Positions 44,096-51,071 of a stretch of DNA of 64,000 nucleotides are shown here, one piece after another (position 1 is the first letter of the stretch; every line of letters starts with the position of its first letter). The position numbers and the translations under genes were made by a program. The stretch covers positions 186,001-250,000 of the forward strand of contig JBJMLO010000008.1 in assembly GCA_045805265.1 (NCBI GenBank). Direction: 5' to 3'. Source of the stretch: JBJMLO01 sp045805265. GTDB taxonomy: Bacteria; Actinomycetota; UBA4738; JACQTL01. The notes beneath the pieces were generated by a model. It was not told the origin of the DNA. It made no database searches and saw nothing but the letters and a program-made list of their open reading frames with translations.

Positions 44096-44872
44096 CTACC
44101 GGCCGGTGAACTTGGCCTGGTCCTTGTCGACGAAGGCGCGCATGCCTTCGGTCTGGTCCTCCGTCGCGAACAGGTCCGCGAAGGTCTCGCGCTCGACCAC
44201 GAGGCCGGTCCGGAAGTCGCTCCGGGCGCCGGCGTTGACCGAGACCTTGGCGGCGCGCAGCGCCACCGTGGGGCCCTCGGCGTACCGGCCGGCCGCCTCC
44301 AGGGCGGCTCGGTACACGTCCTCGCCCTCCGGGACGACCCGGTCGACCAGCCCGATCCGCTCGGCCTCATCGGCCTTCACGAACCGGCCGGAGTAGATGA
44401 TGTCCTTGGCCCGGGACGGGCCCACCAGGCGAGGCAGGCGCTGCGTGCCACCCGCGCCCGGGATGATCCCGAGCTTGATCTCCGGCTGGCCCAGCGTGGC
44501 GCCCGCCGCGGCAAAGCGGAGGTCGGCGCACATGGCCAGCTCGAGGCCGCCGCCCAGGCAGTAGCCGTTGATCGCGGCGATCACGACCAGCGGGATCTCC
44601 TCGACCGCCGAGAAGACGTCCTGCATCGCGGTGATCACCGGCTTGATCTGCGTGGGCGCGAGCCCCGCCATCATCTTGATGTCGGCCCCGGCGGCGAAGA
44701 CCTTCTCGCCGCCGTACAGGACGAGGGCCCGGACCTCCTCGTTCCCGATGGCCTCGGCCGCGACGTCGCGGAGGTCGCGCAGCAGGTCCCCGTTGATCGC
44801 GTTCATCGGCGGCCGGTCGAGCCGGATCGTTCCCACCGCGCCGTCCACCTCGAGCCGAACGAGCTCGCCCAC
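44096..44872 (-). CDS. Enoyl-CoA hydratase/isomerase family protein
   Basis: 258 residues, crotonase fold. The oxyanion-hole GADIKMMAG, NGYCLGGGLELAMCADLRFA (first catalytic Glu) and GQPEIKLGIIPGAGGTQRLPRLVG (second Glu) match the enoyl-CoA hydratase sequence signature. Hydrates trans-2-enoyl-CoA in beta-oxidation or amino-acid degradation. GTG start. It may work with the etfBA genes and the acyl-CoA mutase of this window. Confidence 0.93.
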   Translation of the reverse strand: MGELVRLEVDGAVGTIRLDRPPMNAINGDLLRDLRDVAAEAIGNEEVRALVLYGGEKVFAAGADIKMMAGLAPTQIKPVITAMQDVFSAVEEIPLVVIAAINGYCLGGGLELAMCADLRFAAAGATLGQPEIKLGIIPGAGGTQRLPRLVGPSRAKDIIYSGRFVKADEAERIGLVDRVVPEGEDVYRAALEAAGRYAEGPTVALRAAKVSVNAGARSDFRTGLVVERETFADLFATEDQTEGMRAFVDKDQAKFTGR

Positions 44873-44929
44873 GTCGGTTCCTCCTGGATCTTCGCCGAGC
44901 GCCGCGCCGAATCTTTGCAGAACCGTCCT

Positions 44930-45841
44930 TCAAGCGCCGAGCGACCGGGCGATCGCATCGCCCAACGGGGTCAGCCCGACGCCGAATTCCGCGGCGGCGT
45001 CCGGCGCGTCGGCCACGGCGTCGGCGGCCAGGACGTCGAGCGTGACCGTGGAGACCGGCCGTCCGGACACCCGGGCCAGCCGGGCCAGGGTCGTCGGCCC
45101 GACGTGCACCTTCAGGCGGCGGGGCCGTCCGGCCACCAGGTCGGTCAGCCGGTCCGCGGTGACCCGCTCGGGGCCGTCGAGCGCCCAGGTCCCCGACCCG
45201 AGCCGCTCGCGGTCGTCGGCGGCGGCGAGCACCGCGGCGGCGTCGCCTACGAACACCGGCGCCAGGAGCTGCGTCCCCGGCGCCACGACGAGACGGCTCC
45301 GGGCCTGGCGGACGAGCGCGCTGACCCACCGACCGCCGGGCCCCAGGACGTGGTTCGACCGGATGACGGCGAACTCAAGGCCCGACTCGGCCACGGCGCG
45401 CTCGGCCAGGCCCTTGGCCCGCAGGTACGGGTTGGAGGATTCGGGCGAGGCGCCGGGGAAGGAGAGCAGCACGAACCGGCGGACGCCGGCCTCACGAGCC
45501 GCGTCGAGCGCCGTGATCGTCGTCCCGAGGTTGGCCGGCTCGTACGCCGCGGCGTCGGGGAGGTCCAGCCCGCCGGCCAGGTGCAGGACGGTGTGCGCCC
45601 CGCGCATGACCGCCGCCAGCGTGTCGGGGTCGGACAGCGCGCCAACCGCGACCTTCGCCCCGAGCTCCCGCAGCGGCGGGGCCGCCTCGGGCCGGCGGAC
45701 CACGGCGCGGACCTCCGGGGCCGTTCCCATCAAGGCGCGGACGGCGTGGGGGCCGACCAGGCCCGACGCCCCGGTGATCACGACCGGCACGGGACGCCCC
45801 GTCGTTCCGGCCGGCCACACGACGGACAGCGGACGACCCAT
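44930..45841 (-). CDS. NAD(P)-binding epimerase / NmrA-like protein
   Basis: 303 residues. Extended-SDR Rossmann site VITGASGLVGPHAVRALM, then VRAVVRRPE and HTVLHLAGGLDLPDA, FVLLSFPGASPESSNPYLRAKGLAE; the catalytic Tyr of YxxxK is present (PYLRAK). An alternative GTG start at 45790 would remove an unusual N-terminus. Atypical SDRs of this sort act as NAD(P) sensors or reductases. Substrate unknown. Divergent from the Fur-family gene, sharing its control region. Confidence 0.82.
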   Translation of the reverse strand: MGRPLSVVWPAGTTGRPVPVVITGASGLVGPHAVRALMGTAPEVRAVVRRPEAAPPLRELGAKVAVGALSDPDTLAAVMRGAHTVLHLAGGLDLPDAAAYEPANLGTTITALDAAREAGVRRFVLLSFPGASPESSNPYLRAKGLAERAVAESGLEFAVIRSNHVLGPGGRWVSALVRQARSRLVVAPGTQLLAPVFVGDAAAVLAAADDRERLGSGTWALDGPERVTADRLTDLVAGRPRRLKVHVGPTTLARLARVSGRPVSTVTLDVLAADAVADAPDAAAEFGVGLTPLGDAIARSLGA

Positions 45842-45872
45842 CCCGGGAGGCCGCGCGGACGCGCCTGCCTCT

Positions 45873-45899
45873 TCTGCAGCATGTTGCAGATGCTATCCT
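45873..45899 (+). promoter_or_regulatory. Palindromic operator and -10 element of the Fur-family gene
   Basis: TCTGCA-GCATGT-TGCAGA (45873-45890): perfect 6-base arms. It can also be read as a direct repeat CTGCAG-N4-TTGCAG with a 10-base period. TATCCT (45894-45899) follows, nine bases before the ATG, so the site overlaps the promoter. The same half-site with the same period recurs upstream of the Ni/Co transporter gene (46423-46438). Probable autoregulation by the Fur-family protein. Confidence 0.6.
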
Positions 45900-45907
45900 G
45901 CACTTCG

Positions 45908-46351
45908 ATGTCCAGCGCCCCTGCCCCCACCGCCTCGCAGATCATCGAGGCCCTCCGGGGCCGCGGACTGCGGATGACGCCCCAGCGACAAGCCATCGTG
46001 GCCGAGGTCATGCGCAGCCGCGGCCACATCGGCCCGGCCGACCTGGCCCGGCGGGTCCAGTCGCAGATGCCGGGCGTGAATCCCTCGACCGTGTACCGGA
46101 CGCTCGACATGCTCGAGGAGGCCGGGATCCTGTCGCACGCCCACCTCGAGGGGGGCCCCGAGTACCACCGCGCAGGCGAGCACGAGCACGTCCATCTGGT
46201 GTGCTCGAACTGCGGCACGGAGGACGACCTGTCGCTGCAGGAGGCCCGGTCCCTGGAGCGGCTGATCGGGCGGCACCGGGGGTTCCGGCCGGACCTCACG
46301 CACTTCGCGATCTCCGGCCTCTGCGCAACCTGCCAGGACGGGAAGCGCTAG
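45908..46351 (+). CDS. Fur-family metal-responsive regulator (Nur-like candidate)
   Basis: 147 residues. Winged helix LRMTPQRQAIVAEVMRSRGHIGPADLARRVQ and VNPSTVYRTLDMLEEAGILS, followed by the dimerisation domain with AGEHEHVHLVCSNCG and the second Cys pair CATC, the structural zinc site. Metal type cannot be read from sequence. The neighbouring HX4DH nickel/cobalt transporter and the shared TGCA-repeat operator make a nickel role (Nur) the best guess over Fe, Zn or Mn. Confidence 0.92.
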   Translation: MSSAPAPTASQIIEALRGRGLRMTPQRQAIVAEVMRSRGHIGPADLARRVQSQMPGVNPSTVYRTLDMLEEAGILSHAHLEGGPEYHRAGEHEHVHLVCSNCGTEDDLSLQEARSLERLIGRHRGFRPDLTHFAISGLCATCQDGKR

Positions 46352-46388
46352 CAGCCGGCCAGCCCCGTTCGGCTCCCACACGGCGAAG

Positions 46389-46417
46389 TTGACGGTCGAT
46401 AGGCTGATGCATAAAGT
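46389..46417 (+). promoter_or_regulatory. Promoter of the Ni/Co transporter gene
   Basis: TTGACG at 46389-46394 and TAAAGT at 46412-46417, spacing 17 bases. The predicted start near 46424 falls on the direct repeat that follows. Confidence 0.65.
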
Positions 46418-46422
46418 CTCAG

Positions 46423-46438
46423 CTGCAACGAGGTGCAA
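46423..46438. promoter_or_regulatory. TGCAA direct repeat, probable Fur/Nur operator
   Basis: CTGCAA-CGAG-GTGCAA, two half-sites with a 10-base period, lying over the predicted transcription start. It resembles the TTGCAA-N5-TTGCAA type described for nickel-responsive Nur, except that the spacer is one base shorter, and it matches the repeat in the fur-family promoter. Confidence 0.5.
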
Positions 46439-46452
46439 CTGAGGAGGAGCGC

Positions 46453-47355
46453 GTGCACCTGCCGGGAATCGTGGGGTCGGGGGTCGGAGCGGGCTTCCGG
46501 TTCGGCCTGCTCCTGTCCGCTTTCGGCTTCGGGTTCCGCCACGGGATCGACTGGGACCACATCGCCGCCATCACTGACATCACGAGCTCCCAGGACGATC
46601 GCAGGCTGTCGATCCTCTACGGCACGATCTACGCGCTGGGACACGCCCTCGTGGTCTTCGCACTCGGCGTGCTCGCGATCGTGGCCGGGAACTCGCTCCC
46701 CTCCGGCATCGACGCCGTCATGGCGAGGATCGTGGGCGCCACGCTGCTGGTCCTCGGCGTCTACGTGTTCGTCTCACTCATCCGGCACGGCCGGGACTTC
46801 CGGCTCCGCAGCCGGTGGATGCTGGTGTTCGCCGGCGTTCGCCGAGGAACGAGATGGATGACGTCACGCCGGCGGTCCCGCGACCTGGCCGCTCAGCCCG
46901 CACCGGCCGACTCGCGTGTGGCCACGCTCGCTCCTGACGACGGAATGCAACCCGCCGGACTCTGGCACCACGGCCATCACGGGCAGCCCGGGCACCATCA
47001 CCACGAACGCCCCGAAGCGGATGACATCCCCACCTACGGGGGGCGCACGGCGTTCGGGGTCGGCATGATCCACGGTGTCGGGGCAGAGACCGCCACCCAG
47101 GTGTTGCTCTTCCTCGGCGCCGCCCGGGCGGGCAGCCCCGCCGTGGGCGTGATCGTGCTGATGGCCTTCATCGTCGGGCTGCTCTGCTCCAACTCGGTCA
47201 TCACCGTCGGCTCGACGCTCGGCGTGCTCTCCGCGACCAAGAACTTCGCGTTGTACGTCGTTGTCGCAGTGGTCATCGGGGTCTTCAGCCTCGTGGTCGG
47301 GACGATCTTCCTCTTTGGCGCCGAATCGCTGCTGCCGAAGTTCTTCGGTGGCTGA
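46453..47355 (+). CDS. NiCoT-type nickel/cobalt transporter
   Basis: 300 residues, about eight membrane segments. RHGIDWDHIAAI carries the HX4DH signature (H30, D35, H36) of the NiCoT/RcnA superfamily. A His-rich cytoplasmic or periplasmic loop, WHHGHHGQPGHHHHE, lies in the middle, and GMIHGVGAETATQ is the second conserved motif. The GTG start has GAGGAGG five bases upstream. It probably imports (or with the His loop buffers) Ni or Co for an unseen enzyme such as urease, hydrogenase or a B12 pathway. It lies directly after the Fur-family gene. Confidence 0.86.
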   Translation: MHLPGIVGSGVGAGFRFGLLLSAFGFGFRHGIDWDHIAAITDITSSQDDRRLSILYGTIYALGHALVVFALGVLAIVAGNSLPSGIDAVMARIVGATLLVLGVYVFVSLIRHGRDFRLRSRWMLVFAGVRRGTRWMTSRRRSRDLAAQPAPADSRVATLAPDDGMQPAGLWHHGHHGQPGHHHHERPEADDIPTYGGRTAFGVGMIHGVGAETATQVLLFLGAARAGSPAVGVIVLMAFIVGLLCSNSVITVGSTLGVLSATKNFALYVVVAVVIGVFSLVVGTIFLFGAESLLPKFFGG

Positions 47356-47490
47356 TCGATTCGACCAGGAGCCTTCCAGGTCGACGAGCGCCGCAGGGGC
47401 GCAGTCCGATGGACGGCGGGGACGGGCGTCGGGGCCGGGCTCGCCCTTGTAGCATGGTGGGTCCACCCACGATTCGAGAGCAGACCGAGC

Positions 47491-48492
47491 ATGGCCAAGA
47501 AGAAAAGCAAGAAACGGGGCTGGAGCGGCGCCCCGCCCGCGCGCCCGTCAGGCGCCTCCCGGCCTCCCACCGCCGGCGGGTCCAGGCCGGCCCCGGCCGC
47601 GTCCGCCACCCCTGGCGGGGTGAAGACCGAGGACGGGACCGCGCCGGAGACGGCGACGGTGGCCCCGTCCCAGGCCCGCCCCGCGGCCAAGCGGGCCTCG
47701 GCCCGCCCGGCCCCCCAGCCGACGTCCAACCGGACCGTCCGGAAGGAGGAGGCCCGCCGCCAGCGCGAGATGCTCCGCCGCAAGGCGGCCCGCCAGCGGA
47801 GGATGCGGCGGTACGGGATCATCGCCGGCGGCGTCGTGGCCGTGGGCGTCGTGGCCTCGCTGATCGTGATCTCCAGCTCGGGCGGCGGACTCAAGCACGT
47901 CGACCCGCGGAGCCTGCCCGGGATCACCGAGGAGAAGGCCCCATGGCAGCCGGACACGGCCCAGCTCTCCCAGCGCATCGCGAAGATGGGCCTCCCCCCG
48001 CTGGGTTCGGAGCAGCTCGCCTACCACATCCACCAGAACCTGGCCGTATACGTGAACGGGACGCTCGAGCCGGTCCCGACCGGCCTGGGAGCCATCTCCA
48101 GCAATGCGCTCGCGGAGATCCACACGCACGACAACAGCGGGACGATCCACGTCGAGGCCGGCGCCACCCGGCACTTCACGCTCGGCGACGTCTTCGACGT
48201 GTGGGGGGTGCTGTTCACTCCCAACCAGATCGGCGCGTACAAGAACCACGGGGACACACGCATCCGGGTGTTCGTGAACGGGAAGCCGTACCGCGGGGAC
48301 CCGACCCAGGTGCCGCTTCGTGACAAAGAGGTCATCGTGGTGACGTACGGCACCCCGGCGCAGATCCCGAACCCGATCCCGTCCGTCTTCCACTACGGCG
48401 CCCCACCGACCGTGGCGAAGGCGAAGCCGACCCCGACCGGTTCCGCGGCCGCGTCCTCGCCGAGCGCCGCCCCCAGCGCCTCGCCCTCGTAG
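47491..48492 (+). CDS. Membrane-anchored protein with a conserved histidine-rich outer domain
   Basis: 333 residues. A basic, Pro/Ala-rich cytoplasmic region (1-105), one membrane helix (YGIIAGGVVAVGVVASLIVI), then an extracytoplasmic domain with YHIHQNLAVYVNG, AEIHTHDNSGTIHVE and HFTLGDVFDVWG, and a Ser/Ala/Pro tail. The closely spaced His residues look like a metal site. It is the first of the copper-flavoured envelope genes and opposes the thioredoxin-like gene. Similar domains occur in other actinobacteria and some archaea without assigned function. Confidence 0.75.
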   Translation: MAKKKSKKRGWSGAPPARPSGASRPPTAGGSRPAPAASATPGGVKTEDGTAPETATVAPSQARPAAKRASARPAPQPTSNRTVRKEEARRQREMLRRKAARQRRMRRYGIIAGGVVAVGVVASLIVISSSGGGLKHVDPRSLPGITEEKAPWQPDTAQLSQRIAKMGLPPLGSEQLAYHIHQNLAVYVNGTLEPVPTGLGAISSNALAEIHTHDNSGTIHVEAGATRHFTLGDVFDVWGVLFTPNQIGAYKNHGDTRIRVFVNGKPYRGDPTQVPLRDKEVIVVTYGTPAQIPNPIPSVFHYGAPPTVAKAKPTPTGSAAASSPSAAPSASPS

Positions 48493-48520
48493 CCGGCCGG
48501 CCGCGACCCGGGGGCGCGAA

Positions 48521-49480
48521 TCAGAGCAGTGGGTCGAGCGCGGTCTCGATCATGTCCGCCGTGGCCGGCCCCAGGAACCGGGCCCGGATCGTTCCCGTGC
48601 GGTCGATGACGATCACCCACGGCTCGGTCCGGAACCCCCACTCGACGAACGGCTTGGACGGCTTCGACACGTCCTGGGTCGGGAACTCCTCCACGTGGAT
48701 GAAGTTGGCCCTCTGCTTCCCGACCTTCTCGAACACGAGGATCTGCTCGTCGACCACCGGACCGCACAGCTGGCTCTCGCAGAGCAACGGCGTGGCGAAG
48801 CTCACCACGGTCGGCTTGCCGTTCGCCAGGGCCCGGTCGAGGGAGATGTAGTGCATGTGATCGGGTGGCCGGCGCGTGCAGATCTTGTCGAGCTGCGCCG
48901 TGGTCGTGGCCACCGGGGTCGGGACCGAGAGGGCCTTGGACCCGACCTTGGCGATGACGTCGTCGGCGACGACGGCGTGCCCCACCCCGACGCCCCGGCT
49001 GGTCCCCGACTTGGCGACGGCCGCCACGGTCCACTGTCCAGGCGAGGGGATGTCGATCTCCGCCCAGTAGATGCCCGGGATCTGCGTCTTCGGTGAGGTG
49101 TCGCCGGTCTTGGCATAGCCGGTGAACAGGCTCCACCGGGCGGGGAACGGCCCACCGGCCCTGCCGTTCTCGTCCTTCGCGACGAACACCATCGGGGTTC
49201 CCCCCTGCAGCAACGACGTCGGCCCGGACGACAGGTCGAAGATGTAGAAGCTCTTCCCGGTCTGGATCGCGTCGTCCTCGCTGTCGCCGAGGCCGGTCAG
49301 GAGCGACAGCTGCTTCGCGCCCTGCAGCAGGGCGCGAATGGTGCCGAGGCTCGCGGGCGGGGGGGTCGGTCCGACGTGACCCCCCGTGCACGCCGCCGCC
49401 AGCGCGGCCAGGCCGCCCAGGCCCGCGGCGCGGAGCATCGCCCGCCGGGACAGCATCCGGTTCCAGAGCTCTTCGGTCAT
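48521..49480 (-). CDS. Thioredoxin-like exported lipoprotein
   Basis: 319 residues. A twin-arginine-like start (SRRAMLRAAGLG) leads to a lipobox (ALAAAC), so it is probably exported and lipid-anchored. An N-terminal domain of about 150 residues of immunoglobulin/beta type (FTGYAKTGDTS ... WAEIDIPSPGQW) is followed by a thioredoxin-fold domain with CESQLCGPVVDEQ and EWGFRTEPWVIVIDRTGTI. It lacks the classical CxxC and has CxxxxC, so it may act as a Cys-based reductase or chaperone. ATG start preceded by GAGGT. Confidence 0.8.
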   Translation of the reverse strand: MTEELWNRMLSRRAMLRAAGLGGLAALAAACTGGHVGPTPPPASLGTIRALLQGAKQLSLLTGLGDSEDDAIQTGKSFYIFDLSSGPTSLLQGGTPMVFVAKDENGRAGGPFPARWSLFTGYAKTGDTSPKTQIPGIYWAEIDIPSPGQWTVAAVAKSGTSRGVGVGHAVVADDVIAKVGSKALSVPTPVATTTAQLDKICTRRPPDHMHYISLDRALANGKPTVVSFATPLLCESQLCGPVVDEQILVFEKVGKQRANFIHVEEFPTQDVSKPSKPFVEWGFRTEPWVIVIDRTGTIRARFLGPATADMIETALDPLL

Positions 49481-49659
49481 CGGGACCTCGCGTGCTCCAT
49501 CCGGCCGCGCCGCGCCCCATCGTCGCGGGGACACTCGGTTCGCGGCCGGGCCCGTCACGGTAACGCTTCCACTACGGATTCGCGGAAGGGACCATCGTGC
49601 TCACGGCAGGTGCCGCCCCCCCTCCGAGATGGGGCAGGGGGCGATATCCTCACCGGACG

Positions 49660-50241
49660 ATGCGCGGACGGCGTGCCTTCGGCGGCCTCCCCGTGTTCGC
49701 CATGGCCGCGGGCGGCGTCGTCGCGGGGCACACGATCGCCTACCGGCTGGCCCTCCCCGACGTCCATCTCCGGCACCACGTGATGCTCACGACCGGGCAC
49801 GGGCACTGGCTGCTCGTGGTGAAGCTCGGCGTGGCGTTCGCGCTGGCGGGCGTCGCCACGGTCGTGGCCCGGTTCGCCGGCCGGACCCCGCCCCAGGGCG
49901 GATCGGCGGCCCTGTCGTGGACCATCTGCAGACTGGCGGTGGTCCAGGCCGTCGCGTTCACTGGGATGGAGGCCGTCGAGCGCCTCGGCAGCGGCGTGCC
50001 GGTGGCCGGGATGTTCGCCCATCACCTCTTCGCCCTCGGGCTCGCCTGCCAGTTCCTGGTGGCCTGCGCCGGCGGCGCGTTCCTGTACTGGCTGTCACGG
50101 GCCGTCCGGCGCTTCGCCGAGGTCGTCCGCGCGCTCCCGCACGTCGCGGCAAGCCCGAGCGGCGTGGTCCGCCCGGCGGCCTTCCGGCGCTCCACGGCGC
50201 CGTCCCTTCACGCGGTCCCCATCCGCGGTCCCCCTCGCTGA
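49660..50241 (+). CDS. Polytopic membrane protein of unknown function
   Basis: 193 residues. Four to five hydrophobic helices (for example GGVVAGHTIAYRLALP and AGMFAHHLFALGLACQFLVA) and a basic C-terminal tail. Several His residues (HLRHHV, HGHW, HHLF) lie near membrane edges. TATCCT at 49645-49650 lies nine bases before the ATG, so it is probably leaderless. Not recognised. It is a regular neighbour position before a CopC/CopD group. Confidence 0.65.
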   Translation: MRGRRAFGGLPVFAMAAGGVVAGHTIAYRLALPDVHLRHHVMLTTGHGHWLLVVKLGVAFALAGVATVVARFAGRTPPQGGSAALSWTICRLAVVQAVAFTGMEAVERLGSGVPVAGMFAHHLFALGLACQFLVACAGGAFLYWLSRAVRRFAEVVRALPHVAASPSGVVRPAAFRRSTAPSLHAVPIRGPPR

Positions 50242-50331
50242 GCTCGCACCACCCGACCCCGCACCGCGCCCTCCCGGGGCCACGGCGGGCGTGGGGCGGC
50301 GTTCGATCCATCGAGCGAAACGAGGAGCAAC

Positions 50332-51063
50332 ATGCGAACCAGGCGAATCGCAGGGGGCGGCGCCGCCGTTCTCGTGCTGTCGGTCGCGCTGGTCCTGGTG
50401 CCGGCGGGCGTCGCATCCGCCCACGAGGAGCGCGACGTCGGCCCGTATGCCGTAGCCGTCGGGTTCGGCGACGAGCCCGCCTACGCCGGAATCGAGAACA
50501 GCGTGCAGATGTTCATCCACACCAAGAAGGACAAGCCCGTGGTGGACCTCGGGCCGACCCTGAACGTTCAGGTCTCGTACGGGAACCGGACCATGGGCAA
50601 GCTGACCATGGAGCCGGACTTCGAGGTGGGCGAGTTCGGGATCCCCGGTGACTACCGGGCCTTCTTCGTACCGACGAGGCCGGGGGACTACACGTTCCAC
50701 TTCACCGGGACGATCAAGGGGACTCCGGTGAACGAGTCGTTCGCCTCCGGGCCCACGACGTTCTCGAGCGTGGACGACCCCTCGAGCGTCGAGTTCCCGG
50801 TGAAGGACCCCACGGCCGGCGAGCTGGGGGATGCGGTGCGGCGGCTGCAGCCCCGGGTCGACGGCGCGGTGGCCGCCCAGCAGCGGCTGACGACCGAGAA
50901 CCGCGCGCTGCGGGACGACGCCGACTCGGCGAAGTCGCTCGCGACGGTCGCCCTGATCGTGGGCGCCGCCCTGGGCTTGATCGGCATCGGGGTCGGGCTG
51001 GCCGGCCTGGCTGCCGGCCGGCGTGCCCGGCGAGGGCCGGCGCCCGACGCCGCGAGGGGGTAG
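50332..51063 (+). CDS. Exported protein with mature N-terminal His, beta domain, coiled coil and C-terminal anchor
   Basis: 243 residues. The signal peptide ends GVASA; if cut there, the mature protein begins HEERDVGPYAVAVGFGDEP. A beta domain (PTLNVQVSYGNRTMG ... VPTRPGDYTFHFTGTIKG), a coiled-coil stretch (RRLQPRVDGAVAAQQRLTTE) and a C-terminal membrane helix follow, with a short basic tail. A His at the mature N-terminus is also seen in CopC of the next gene and can form a copper His-brace. Function otherwise unknown. GAGGAGCAAC ribosome site. Confidence 0.72.
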   Translation: MRTRRIAGGGAAVLVLSVALVLVPAGVASAHEERDVGPYAVAVGFGDEPAYAGIENSVQMFIHTKKDKPVVDLGPTLNVQVSYGNRTMGKLTMEPDFEVGEFGIPGDYRAFFVPTRPGDYTFHFTGTIKGTPVNESFASGPTTFSSVDDPSSVEFPVKDPTAGELGDAVRRLQPRVDGAVAAQQRLTTENRALRDDADSAKSLATVALIVGAALGLIGIGVGLAGLAAGRRARRGPAPDAARG

Positions 51064-51071
51064 GAACAACC

